Below are positions 42,201 to 53,585 of a stretch of 64,000 nt of DNA, in pieces. Every line of letters begins with the position of its first letter. The first letter of the stretch is position 1. The stretch covers positions 1,798,001 to 1,862,000 of the forward strand of contig NW_025408679.1 in the NCBI RefSeq assembly GCF_020360975.1, in the 5' to 3' direction. This DNA is from Hirsutella rhossiliensis. Taxonomy: Eukaryota > Ascomycota > Sordariomycetes > Hypocreales > Ophiocordycipitaceae. A model generated the notes under the pieces. It saw only the letters and a program-made list of their open reading frames with translations. It did no database searches and was not told where the DNA came from. The position numbers were made by a program, and so were the translations under genes.

Positions 42201-45129
42201 CCGCCTCAGAATCAAGGTCAGACGTCGGCTTTCGTTCTACACCCAGTAGTGTTGGATGCCACACTGCATACACCGATCCTCGCAGCGCCAGAGAAGGTTG
42301 CTAGCGGCCACATTCGACTGCCTTTCTCTCTCCGAGGAATCCAGGTCTTTGGGGCGGCTGGTACCACTGGTCCGATTCTAGCACACATCCGTCATATAGG
42401 CGAGGACTGCCTTTCGGTAACCCTGACGAACAAGTCAACGGGTGTAATGGTCGCCAAGGTTTCCGAAGTTCAGCTGCGCGCCTGGCAGCCTCCTATTGCT
42501 GGAGGTGACCTCTACCACCTAGAATGGACCGAGACTCGGTCTAAGTATGCTCAGGCAACAATGTCTAGTTCAGCTGTCGAGATTGTTCGGGTCGAAGGCT
42601 CACGCAACGTTGATGCAGCAGCAGTCAGCAAGACCGTCCATGAAGCTGTGGCCGAGGCGCTCCGTGTGGTGCAGGAGTGGAAGGTTGAGAAAGCATATGC
42701 TGCTGACGGCTTTCGCCTCGTCTTCGTGACCGAGAGGGCGACGTCAGCTAGCGACGTTGCCGATATAGATGTGGTTGCTGCAGCTGTATGGGGTTTTATG
42801 CGATCTGCTCAGGCGGAGCTTGGCGGAGACCGGATCATGCTCGTCGACTTGGATGGAACAACCGAGTCGGAAGAGGCACTATCGTCCGCGCTCGCTACCA
42901 GGAGGAAATTGTTGCTATACATGGTAAGAAGATCATGATTCCCAGGTTAACCAAACAAACTCCAATTCCAGAAACTCAACGCCCGACGACACTCGATGTC
43001 AACGGGACCGTCTTGATCACCGGCGGTACGGGCGGACTCGGTGCCATATTCAGCCGAGACGTTGTGTATACTTACGGTGCCAAGAGTCTGCTTCTAGTAA
43101 GCCGGTCAGGCATCGAAGCACGGGGAGCGCGTGAGTTATGCGATGAGCTAAGAAGGGCAAATGCAGCAGTGCGTGTCGAGGCATGTGATGTCGGCGACCG
43201 TGCCCAACTGGCCGCAATGCTAGCAAACCATCACAAATACCCACCCATCACTACGGTTCTCCATTGCGCAGGTGTGGTCGATGACTCATTCCTTGGTTCA
43301 CAAACCACAGAACGAGTATCGCGTGTTCTGCGTCCCAAGGTCGACGCTGCGTGGAACCTGCACGAGCTAATCCCTGACACGGTACGCTCGTTCGTCCTCT
43401 TCTCATCGTATGTCGGCGTACTTGGGAACGAAGGTCAGGCGGCCTATACCGCAGGCAATGCTTTCATTGATGCCCTGGCCCGCTTCCGTGTTGCACAGGG
43501 GCTGCCCGCCTTGTCACTGGCCTGGGGCCCGTGGGCGAATGATGGCGGCATGGCCGCCAAGCTGGCAGTTCCCAACCTCCGCGTCGCCAACGCTCAGCCG
43601 TTTACAGACCAGCAAGGACTGCAGCTGTTTTGCAGGGCGCTGCAGATGCAGACGAAGACGCCACCGGAGCCGGTTCTTATACCGTTGCTGCTGCGCGGGC
43701 CATTTCCACTGTTGCAATCGACCGGTACGGCATCCAAAGCCAGGAAGGTATCTGCGAAAGGTGGTTCGAGATCAGGCGCCATATGGCGCAACAAGCTTGC
43801 CGCGGTCCCATGCGAAGGCCGCCATGACACTCTGCTGGGCATGGTGCGAGATGAGATTGCTGAGGTGCTTGGATACCGGGGCCAAAATATGCTTCCCGAT
43901 AAGGTACTTGCCGACCTCGGCTTCGACTCGGTCACTTCAGTCTTGCTCAGCAACAGACTGAGGGTCTTAACCGGGTTCAATAACCTCCCTGCGACTCTGG
44001 CGCTGGATCATGATACCCCCCAAGCGCTGGTACAGTATCTCTTACCTCGCCTACAAGCACAGCCCCAGCCAGAAGTCGACTTGGAGTTGGATGATTTCAC
44101 GACCACTGAGAAAGCATCAGCTTCTGGCGACAATGGCAATGAAAACAACGGAAGTATGTCATCCAATGAAAGTACTCCAGCTCCTACGGACCAAGACGAC
44201 GTCGACCCCCAGATATTCCGAGGGTTAGCCACCCTTCACAGGCGGCTGTCCCATCTCGAGCAGTACACCGCTGCAGCAGATTTGCTAGCCTTGGCCGCGC
44301 TAGCAATGCCAACTTTCCCAAAGATCGGCTCCAGCGTGTCAGGTTACGCGGCGGACCTCAACGCCTCGCGACCGGTCCATCAGGTGGCGGCGCAGAGGCG
44401 TCCCTGCCACTAGTCTTTATCGCGCCATTTTTCCCACGCATCAATATTGGTGGGGTTAGTCTCAGTGTGTATAGTGCCCTGGCGTCTGCGATGAACGGGG
44501 GAAGGGACGTCTTCGAACTCCCACACCCAGAAGGGCAGGTTGTCCCTGAGGATCTTGGTGCGCTTGCCGACTTGCACGCCGGCACAATCCAAAAGCACTT
44601 TTCCAACAAACCGGGAATCATACTCGCAGGCTACTCTGCTGGGGGCACTGTCGCATACGCTGTGGCTTCTAGGCTGGCTAGGGCTGCCGATCAGCCTCGG
44701 CTGGCGGGCTTCGTCCTGGTTGACACGTATCTCAGCATGACGGGCAGGGGCGATCCAGACTGGCTGAACGCGCTACCAGCCGAGGCCCTCGTGTCACGTC
44801 TCGGAGGCCCTAATTTAGGTGGCCGCAAGGGCATGGGCGGCGAAAGCCTCGTCGGAGATCTGGACCTGGAACTGGCCAAGGTGGGCGGATATTTCAGGAC
44901 GCTGCTGGACTGGGACGTGGAGTTACATCCCCTTCCTGACGCATTACCCACGCTGTTCGTGCGTGCCCTGGACCCATCAGACAAGATGCCCAACGACGCA
45001 AACGTGTGGCGTCCCGGCCACGTGCAAACGTTACAGTTGATGTCCCCGGAAGCCATATGGCTCTCCTCGATAAGCGGTATGCTCCTGCTATTGCCGTCGA
45101 GATTCAACGATGGGCGAGTGAGCATTTGA
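36230..45129 (+). pseudogene. Polyketide synthase, right-arm copy (PKS-R), many frameshifts
   Basis: This is the inverted duplicate of PKS-L with the same exon plan and domain order (ligase, ACP, KS, AT, DH, KR, ACP, TE). It is intact in KS where PKS-L is broken ([19 protein letters not shown] near 38650). It differs from PKS-L by many small deletions: four bases near 36739, several near 37150, and single bases near 39608, 40379, 41038, 41889, 42902 and 44354, plus a few near 45016. Each breaks the frame. Most are losses in short runs (GGG to GG, CCC to CC). It is either a decaying duplicate or a real gene with consensus errors; the sequence alone cannot decide. Confidence 0.85.
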
Positions 45130-45469
45130 GTGCTTGAGTACTAGCGGGAAGTGGATATTCGTGACAATAAGTCTCCTTATGTTACATCCCCCAGCCCCAC
45201 CAAAAACCATCATTTTCACTTACACCGATTCCAACCAACTGTGAAGATACTCGCTAGCCGTCATTTGCAGTAGGTAGAGAATTGACCAAATTCTACTCCG
45301 TACTTTTTGACGGTTGAATGTTTCTACAGGGGTCCGTGGCTTGTGTGTACCTTGCACGCGAAATTACGATCCAGCCCCCTACCCGTAGGCGAGGGTACGT
45401 ACCGATGCCCTGCCTAGCCTACGCGAGGAACGAGCGTACTCGGGGGGTTGACTAAGGGACTTAGGCCCC
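45130..45469. other. PKS-R 3' flank
   Basis: Mirror of 24983-25307, with no gene. CGGGGGGTTGACTAAGGGAC (45440-45459) is the junction-like motif with its inverted CTAAG/CTTAG core. Confidence 0.5.
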
Positions 45470-46886
45470 CCGGGAGCCAATGCAATGCAATGCAATTTAT
45501 TCCGCCCGGAGGGACCAACCCTAGAGGGCCGCGACACTAAGCTATTTACAGATCCTCCACTTTCGACTGCAACACCCAGAAGCCCCACATTTTGCTCCTA
45601 TCCGTACATTTCAGCCTCCAATTTCGCCGTTGACAGGCCTTGCTTGAAGGCCCATTTCTCCAAGTGTTCAGCATCCTATTCTCAGCAGCTGAAGCCCGGT
45701 CTGTCAATGAGAGGCTGTATGGTGCTAGTACTGTGCACTCTGGTTTGCTAGTACTGTCATCGTTGGTCCGTGTCTAGTCTCCCGGTTGCCATCGCGAATT
45801 TGATCGTAGCGCGTACTGCTGGTAGGTTCGGCTTCCATTTGTCGCCATCGGACATCGACTTCCTCCTAGGAAGAAAGACAGATTTCCATCTTGGTTCGAT
45901 TGCATTTCATCATGCTTTCTCTTCAGAGATCCATGCCTTACATCGAAAGAGGAAGTGCTCCACTGTCTCGATTGCTTGACCACAGCCACATAGGTCGCTT
46001 TCTGTCAAGTATTGATTCATATTCAAGAATATGTCGTAGAGGCGGGCAGCGTGTCTACCTACATAGACCCTCTACCTTGCATCCTTCGATCCTTATCCGC
46101 TCCATATACGGGGCACAGCCGGTTCGCAAGTCAATACCAGTTTGCTCCTTAAGCCTCAACGGCCAACTTGTAGGCTTCGTCCTCGACGGTCACCTACAAG
46201 ATCCCGTCCTCTAAGGCGACCGACACGCGCGTCCGTCCTCTCGAGCCATACAGAAAGTGTCGTAGCTGCAGTCCGCCCACCCAGTCTTCCGTCGCTTCCA
46301 TTGTATGCTGCGCCCCGCAGATTGTCAATCTGTTTCGCGCTGCCTTGCAAGATCTCTCTGGCAAGGCCGACCGTGTCTCGCAGGAGTTTGTCCATCTGCG
46401 TCCTTTCTGTAACCGGAACAGCCGAGCGACGCAGAGTTCAGTCTCCTACTAACCAAAGTGCCTTGTCGTTCTCCGTGTGGTTGAAAGCGCGCTATGCGTC
46501 TTGTGTCCTCGAGCTCAATGTGCTTTTCTGTCATTCGCTTCATGTTCCCTGTCGGTTCTGTCGTTCGTCTGCTGCAATTTCGCTTTCCAGTCGTTTCCAA
46601 CGCGGCGCTTTCTCCTTCCAGCGGCGCAGCCCCAAAGGGTGTCCTAGTCCACAACCCGTTTGTTCATCTCGTGTAGGCTCGATGTCGCGGTCGTGGGTCG
46701 GATGGTTTTTAAGTGTTCCTTGTGGCTTGTGGGCGGTAGGGCTTGGGAGCCCTAACCCGTCCTAGCCCAAACCAGCGGACAAATGCTGATCGGTTGTGAC
46801 TCTTCTTGGCTCTGCGAATACCCGACGGCAACAGTATTCGCAGATTTCCAGCCAGCACCGCGTGGAGGTGAGAGTCGTCGCTGGCC
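45470..46886 (-). mobile_element. 5'-truncated LINE (Tad-like), right-arm copy B
   Basis: Inverted copy of 23534-24982: an AATGCAATGCAATGC tail at about 45478, a 3' UTR to 45638, and the pol C-terminal remnant on the minus strand near 45775-46015. It has several private small deletions relative to the left arm, for example in the zinc-knuckle stretch near 45990. Confidence 0.7.
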
Positions 46887-47047
46887 CCGGGAGCCAATGC
46901 AATGCAATTTATTCCGCCCGGAGGGACCAACCAGAGGGCCGCGACACTAAGCTATTTACAGATCCTCCACTTTCGACTGCAACACCCAGAAGCCCCACAT
47001 TTTGCTCCTATCCGTACATTTCAGCCTCCAATTTCGCCGTTGACAGG
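46887..47047 (-). mobile_element. 5'-truncated LINE 3' end, right-arm copy A
   Basis: Inverted copy of 23370-23533, with the short TGCAA-type tail at about 46895. Confidence 0.65.
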
Positions 47048-47105
47048 GCAGGCGCGGACCCCCGCGCCTGTTATGTAAGCCTGGCAGGCCATTTGGGATC
47101 CAATA

Positions 47106-47147
47106 ACGTAATCCACCCCCTTCCCGGTCAGACCCCCTACTCGGTCA
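47106..47147 (+). repeat. pogo element left TIR
   Basis: 42-bp terminal inverted repeat, perfect match to the complement of 49143-49184. Confidence 0.92.
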
Positions 47148-47199
47148 GAAAAAGTCTCCACGCGGCGACCCACACTTATGGCAAGACAAACCGAGCACT

Positions 47200-48960
47200 A
47201 TGACGGCAACGGGAGACCAATCGGTTCCACGCGAAGAACGGGTCCTGCTCGCCGTCAGGGCCTATCAGCAGGGCCAATTCAAAAGTACCCGCAAGGCTGC
47301 GGCCGCATACGACGTCCCTCAATCGACAGTATCTGATCGACTGCGCGGTGTCATTCGCCGACGCGACGCTCAGATGAACAACCTGAAGTTGACGGCGACG
47401 GAAGAGACTGCCCTGGTACAATGGATCTTGTCGATGGACGAGCGAGGGATGCCGCCGACAGTGGCTTACACTCGTCGGATGGCCAACTTATTGCTTTCCG
47501 AGCGAGGCAAAGATCCTGTCGGGAAAACTGGGTGCGGAAGTTTGTTGGCCGCCACGGCGAAATCAAGGCAAAGTACTCTCGCCGATACGACTACCAACGA
47601 GCCAAATGCGAAGACCCCCAAAAGATCCAAGGATGGTACGATCGAGTCGCGGCGACGAAACAGAAATGGGGATTCTTGACGAGGATGTCTATAACTTTGA
47701 TGAGACGGGGTTTCAAATGGAGTCGCTGCAACGGCGAGAGTCCTTACCCGGTCTGACCGGCGAGGTCGGGCAGTACTCACGCAGCCTGGAAATCGAGAAT
47801 GGGTTACTGTGATCGAGTCTATCAACTGCCAAGGTTGGGCTTTACCGGCGAAGGTTATCTTCCAGGGCAAGTTACACCAAGCAAGCTGGTACGAATCAGG
47901 AGTGCCCGATGACTGGCATATCGCCGTTAGTGAGAATGGCTGGACTTCCGACGACCTTGCTTTGAATTGGTTAAAGGAAGTCTTTGATCCGAATACACGG
48001 CGCCGTACGGTTGGTACGCATCGACTTCTATTCTCGACGGGCACGGCAGTCACGTCACGCCGGAATTTGACAAGTACTGTACGGCCAATTCCATCGTAGT
48101 ACTCAAATGCCTGCACATTCCTCACATCTCTTGCAGCCTCTTGATGTCGGGTGCTTTTCGCCGTTGAAAACCATATACGGCCGAAAGGTTCAAGAGAAAA
48201 TGCTCGCTGGGATCCATCATATCGACAAGCAGGACTTCCTTCCCATGTACTTAGACGCTCGCCGACAAGCACTTTCGCCGTCGAATATCCGAAGCGGATT
48301 TATGGCAACAGGCCTTTTTCCGTTTGACCCAAACAGAGTATTATCGCGGTTACAAGTTCAGGTTGACAAAGTCGGTAACGATCACGGCGACAAGAATACC
48401 AAGTCCCAACAAGAGCCTGGAAGCAGCCAAGACTCCGCATAACGTCAACCAGCTTACCACTCACGCCGAAAGGCTTCTTCAACGCCGGCCACAAAATACA
48501 GACTCGCCAGTTTCACAAGCTATCAACCAGCTTATCAAAGGATGTCAAATGGCCATGCACAGCGCCGCCCTCCTTGCCGACGAAAACCGGCAACTTCGGT
48601 CAGAAAACCAGCGGCGAAAGCAGAGAAAGAACAGCGCCGTGAATACATTGGCGACGGCGGTACTCTATCGGTTGCAGAGGGCACGGTTAGGATAAAGCAA
48701 CGGAGAAGAAGAAGAAGAGCGGGTTAAGCGACGGAGTGGAAGAAGAGGAGAGACTAAGCGCCGGCGAGAGAAGGACGAGGAGCGGGCCAAGCGACGACAA
48801 GAAGGAGAAGAGCGGGCCGAGCGACGGCGACAAGAGAACGAGGAATGGTTCAAGCTACGGCGAGAAAAGGAAGAGGAGCGGGTCAAGAAACAGAGAGCAA
48901 AGGAAGATGAGCGGGCCAAGCGACGGCGGGAAGAAGGAGCGGGACCAACGACTTATAGAA
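47200..48960 (+). pseudogene. pogo-family transposase (Psq-type HTH plus DDE domain), frameshifted
   Basis: It starts MTATGDQSVPREERVLLAVR. An N-terminal helix-turn-helix (STRKAAAAYDVPQSTVSDRL) and CENP-B-like part (MPPTVAYTRRMANLLL, then WVRKFVGRHGEI) precede the catalytic core. The three acidic sites are visible: YNFDETGFQM (about 47690), LDGHGSHVTPEFD (about 48036) and HLLQPLDVGCF (about 48127). The C-terminus (MAMHSAALLADENRQLRSEN) ends in an Arg/Glu coiled-coil-like repeat at 48700-48940. Frame changes near 47515, 47683, 47725, 47812, 48035 and 48105 stop it being one protein. The clean TIRs and TA sites look young, which does not fit so many breaks well and again raises the possibility of consensus errors. 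Confidence 0.85.
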
Positions 48961-49142
48961 GAGCTGAGTGTCCCAAGACAGCGTGCACCACCACGGTGTA
49001 GTAAGTGCAGGTCTTTGAACACACTGCCCGTACGTGTAATAGATAGTCCTAATCGAGTTACTTGTCTCTTGGAGTAAATATGTCGTGGTATTGTGCTCCG
49101 TTTGTCTCGCGTAAGGTGCGGGTCTAGTCGGTGGGGAATTTT

Positions 49143-49184
49143 TGACCGAGTAGGGGGTCTGACCGGGAAGGGGGTGGATTACGT
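49143..49184 (-). repeat. pogo element right TIR
   Basis: 42-bp terminal inverted repeat, followed by the TA duplication. Confidence 0.92.
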
Positions 49185-49387
49185 TAGATCCGCGCCCGGG
49201 CGCGAATTTAACGTTCCCGCGCCCGGCCGCTGACTAATAATTCCGCGCCCCTCTGCCCCCCACTGCAGCCTCCGTTCACACAACGGCGCTTATCCGGCCG
49301 CGGGGCTATCGTTACTCGTACCAAACGATGCGAAGGAGCGCTGAATTGCAAGTTATACAGTCAAAAGGACACGATTAGTGCTACTCA

Positions 49388-49618
49388 CTATCCTCGTAGC
49401 TGCCTCCCAGATCCGTTGCTGCTCGTCACAATCCTCTCGGCCGCACCCCAGATGTCATCCATACCACGTCGTCCATGAGACCACCGGTTGCTTTCCATCT
49501 CCGCTGCTACTTGGGCCTCGATCCGATCGTCTTCTGCCTCCGTCCAATCTAGGTAGGCCATCATCTCTTCCTTAGTCCAATTCCTGACACCCGTGGATGT
49601 CCTGCAGCATTGACCCAT
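49388..49618 (-). pseudogene. 79-aa hypothetical protein, right-arm copy, frameshifted
   Basis: Copy of 22878-23117. It is identical at the start (MGQCCRTSTGVRNWTKEEMM) but a GGG to GG loss near 49433 replaces the last ~15 residues. No family recognised. Confidence 0.55.
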
Positions 49619-49948
49619 GTACTTGTTCAGCCGAAGGCTGACTCTACATCAATCCATAAGTTTCCCGAATAATGAGGGTTTGCCTTGAGGAACGAAAGGC
49701 CTTTGCCTTTGCCTTGAGGAACGAAAGGCCTTCTAACGTGCCCCGCAGACCCCGCCCTCTCCCCCCAAAAGTTCTCCGCCCCTTGATTGGTCCCTTGTGA
49801 TTGGTCCCTCCTTGCCTCCCTCCTTGTTGGTCGCTGCCCTTCCCGGCTTCTGTTGCCTTTTCGCGTGCCTTATCCCACCACTAGGCGCCTCCCACCCTGT
49901 CTGCCGCCTGCCGACTCTTCCCGCCTGCCGAACTCTTCATCGCGTCAC
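49619..49948 (-). repeat. H3 3' non-coding end
   Basis: Mirror of 22546-22877, with the Helitron terminal string in two copies (about 49682 and 49709). The spacer between the copies differs slightly from the left arm. Confidence 0.6.
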
Positions 49949-51838
49949 CTAGCGCGGCCGCCTTGACTCTTCAGCATCACCGTCCAGCCAGCGCAACGCC
50001 TCCTCAACGGTCCTCTCGCTCAGTACCTCGAGCCTGGCCTGTGCGGCAGTCATCTCCTCGGGGACCCGGTTGCCCACCAAGTCTCTGTCCCGCACCTTGG
50101 ACACGAGCATGATGCCGTCTAGAGTTCGGCAGCGCGATAGCTGCACGTACAGGCCGTACGGGTCGCACTGCGAGGGCACCACCGTTCCATCCATCTTCGT
50201 CGTCCGTGTCCCTCGCAGCTCGAGGGCCACACGCTCCAGCGTTTTGCCCTGCACCTTGTAGTCCGTGCACGCGAACGCTGCTGCGCACGGCAAACCCTTT
50301 CGGCTGACGTCGTTGCGTTGCCACGGCCTTTTTCGCTGGCACTGTATCTTAACGGTCATGGGTGTCAACAAGATCGTGCCCGGCGGCATCCCGACGAAGT
50401 GGAGATATCTCGTCGTCTCCGATTCGAGAATGATCCCCGCCGGCGGCCCGAAGTGGATCGTCATATCGGCCGAGATCCGATGCCCCGGTACGCCTTGTCG
50501 ACAATGACCTCCACCGCCGAGTAGCTCGCGCCGTTCACTAGCTTCAGCCCCTGGTGGGTGTTGTGGTTCACCACGATGGGCATCCCGGCCACGAACATGA
50601 AGACGGCCGGCACCGGGATCGCGCTATCGTCGCCCTGGTTGAGTATCATGATCGCCTCTTCCTCCGTCGGCAGCTCCTCCTTCCACTTGTGCTCGGAGAT
50701 GAAAATGCGCATCGTCGACCGCTGCTGGACCCGGAACGCCAGGCTCGCCTCCATGTTCAGGTTCCACCGATTCCTATTGAGCGGCGTCACCACGGTGATG
50801 CCCGTCTCCCAAGGGATCCGCCTTCCTCCCGGTAGCACCTTGAGTTGAGGAGGTTTAGATCCGTCCGATCCTGCACGCCTAGACGGATCCGCTTCAGCAG
50901 CCTCTGCAGCTCCGGGTCGCCGGCGGCGCGCATCTGCTCGTCCAGCATGACGACCGTCGTGAACCTCTTCCACAGTGCGTGCGCTTTGTCGTGCTGGTGA
51001 CGCTGCTCGGCCTTGAACGAGTTGTCTACGTCCCACGAGATGGCCGCGCTAGGCAGGACGATCGACCTCTCTTGGACCGGCCGGAACTGCTGAAAATCTC
51101 CGCAGAAGAGGACGATGGGGATCCCCCCGAAATCTTGCCGCGATCCGCGAAGCCGGCGAAGCCGCTCGTTCACGGCGTGCAGCGTCCGCGCCCCGAGCAT
51201 GCTCACCTCGTCGATGACGAGCATATCCTTCTCCTGCCAATCCATTCGAGACTGGCCGTGGATGAACCGCTCCGCCTGTTTCGGCAGCCGCACCCCGTCA
51301 AGGTCTTTGACCATGTTCGCGCCCCCCGCCCCTTGGTCTTTAGTGAACCCGCAGGCGGAGTGGATCGTGATGCCGTTGATCCGCGCCGCCGCAGTCCCCG
51401 ACGTCGCCGTGATCAGCAGACGATTCGAAAGGCTCTTTTTACTGAACAGCTCGACGAGTGCCTCGATGATTCGCGACTTGCCGGTACCGCCCTCGCCACC
51501 GACGAACTGGCGCAGCTGGCAGGCATCGCCCCGTCGGTCTGCTGCATCAAATCGAGCTGGCGGCATATTATCAGAAAAGCGATGGACTGCCTCTTGTTCA
51601 GCGTCAGCCGTGTTGCCAACACCTTGCCCGCCGCGAGGAAGGAGGTTGATGGGCCAAACTGAACGTCCATTCCCGCCCCTGCGTCGATAGCGGTCTCGTC
51701 GGAGTCGGCCATCGTCATTTCGACCTCGTCCTCCCGAAACCGGTCATCACCCTTCGCAACGCTGCGCGGCGATCGCTTTCCCAGGCGGCGGGCGTGCTTT
51801 GTATCCCTTGGATCATCCTCTCCTCTCCTTCGAGGCAC
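49949..51838 (-). pseudogene. Helitron H3 Pif1-type helicase domain
   Basis: Inverted copy of the H2 helicase. The Walker A segment lies at about 51490 and Walker B near 51220. The C-terminal part 50464-49949 is open through YVQLSRCRTLDGIMLVS to the stop, where H2 is broken. It has a private one-base loss near 50487 (CCCGGG to CCCGG) where H2 is intact. The break near 50835 is shared by both arms. Confidence 0.85.
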
Positions 51839-51916
51839 TTACCTGCTGCGACTTGATAGCCTTGACCTGATCCTGCGGCGGTAGTGCGGCCCCGGAAAAT
51901 ACCCGCCCTGGCATGC

Positions 51917-53479
51917 TTAACCGCCTCTCCCTCGTTCGATCAGCGCCGTGGCCTCGAGCTCGGCCGTCGAGCGCAGCGCCGATTGCTGAAACCGACAGAG
52001 CTGCTGTATCATTGCCATGAGCTCCGGCGACTTGGCCGTCACCTGATTCGCTCCCACTGCACCTCGGACGACGTCGATGAGCCGCGTTGCGTCTCCGATG
52101 CTGTTGGGCTGATATGTCGCTGCAGACTCCGCGCCCGCCTCGCCTGCTCCACCCTCCTCGACGTGTGCGACCGTCGGGTCGCCATCGCCGGACGAGGCTG
52201 CCCATTGCTTGGCGTCGCGTTTTGCGTCTTCGGCGGATCGTCGAAGCAGCTGCACGTTGTCGACGAGACATGATATTCTCGGGGCCATAGCGTCTCGAGC
52301 CCGCGCCCAGATGCTGTTGATCTCACCTGTTCCTTCGCCCAGGAAGGACTCCCACGGCACGAACAGCGCAAGATGCTGCACGGCTGCCCTTCAGGGGGTG
52401 GGTTAGCCTCTCCGATAATGCCCGCTGACAGAGCAGTTGCCATACACACCTCCGGTAGCACGACTCGTCATCGTAGGTGAAGTCCTTGCTCAGGTAGCCG
52501 TCGAGGCAGACGGTAGCGTGCTTGCCCGGCCGCCTGAGCACCTGAACCCAGCGTCGTCCCGGCGCCCATCCATCCTCGAAAGACATCTCCCTGCCGCCCA
52601 GCTCTCGTCGTTGCCGATGCGTTTCAGTCTGACGATCGATATGTAGTCATACAGGCATAGGCCTTTCAGCAGCTCTCCCGGTGCTGGTACGCCTCGACGT
52701 GGGAGATTCTCAGGCCTTCTTCTTCGACGACGACCGACTCATCCAAGGTGTCATCCATAGCCGCAGCGCCACTGGCTTCTCGGAGATGCCGCCATCGCCG
52801 AAAGACTTCCCAGTACAGCAGAGAACAGTTCAGGTACGCCCACGCGCTGCTGTCGGTGAACTCGGCCGGATATCCGAGAAGGTGAGCGACGACCTCGACC
52901 TGTGATAGCGGACGCTCCGTGAACACGCGGTTCGCCACTCTCATCAGGAACTGTCGCGTCCTGTTCCCTTGACAGGGTCATCGGTGGCAGCGTCTCCGCC
53001 ACCGTCCCGCCCTCCGTTGGCCGTGCCATCACCTGTTGAGGCGGCCAGGAGCTCGGCCGCGGCCGCCACACGCTTCCACACCGGGTCCTCCACCTTGGTC
53101 GCGTAGTTCGTGACATAATAGATGAGGGCCATTGTCTTGCGCTGCGTCGCAATGAAGGAAATATCATGGTTGTGCCGGAGCCCGACAGCAATAGCCTCGT
53201 TCCATCGATTGACCATGCTGTGTGTCCTCCGGATCTGCAGCACCCCGTCTGCCGTGAGGGCGGTCTTGTCGACTAACCTCCATGGCGCCTTGAACCGGCA
53301 GAGGTCCCCTTCCGCCCTCCTTTGCCCAAGGAATACTTCACACAGGTCGGGCTATGCGTGTGCACCTGCGTCGCGCCGGCACAGAAGTTGGCCTCCTCGA
53401 TAAACGCGGCCGAGAACTGCGCGGCGTTGTCCAGCAGGGAACCAATACCGCCCGTCACAGATCGCTCCGCTTGCACGGC
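51917..53479 (-). pseudogene. Helitron H3 linker and Rep C-terminal half
   Basis: Inverted copy of H2 19017-20578. The linker is 52381-51917. The Rep two-Tyr motif YYVTNYATK lies near 53115 and CAGATQVHTHSPTCVKY near 53385. It carries the same shared frame breaks as H2. Confidence 0.78.
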
Positions 53480-53585
53480 GCAAAAACTTTCCTGGTCCAG
53501 ATCCTGCCTTGCACGTCAACCCGGCCCCACTTGGCCATCAGAAGAGTACTTCAGGCTCCCGGTGGCACATCTTAGGTAGGCATTC

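Larger units (their letters stand above)
47106..49184 (+). mobile_element. pogo/Fot-type DNA transposon, right arm only
   Basis: A 2079-bp element with perfect 42-bp terminal inverted repeats (47106-47147 and 49143-49184, starting ACGTAATCCACCCCCTTCCC) is flanked by TA duplications (47104-47105 and 49185-49186). The left arm has the unoccupied site with a single TA near 23311. TA targeting and the DDE transposase place it in the Tc1/mariner-pogo group. It inserted into the right arm after the duplication, or was lost precisely from the left, which is less likely because cut-and-paste excision usually leaves a footprint. Confidence 0.93.

Noticed and set aside
25308..46000. Many shorter open frames antisense to the PKS genes
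   Set aside because: They mirror the coding strand's composition, lack domains, and appear identically in both arms as shadows.
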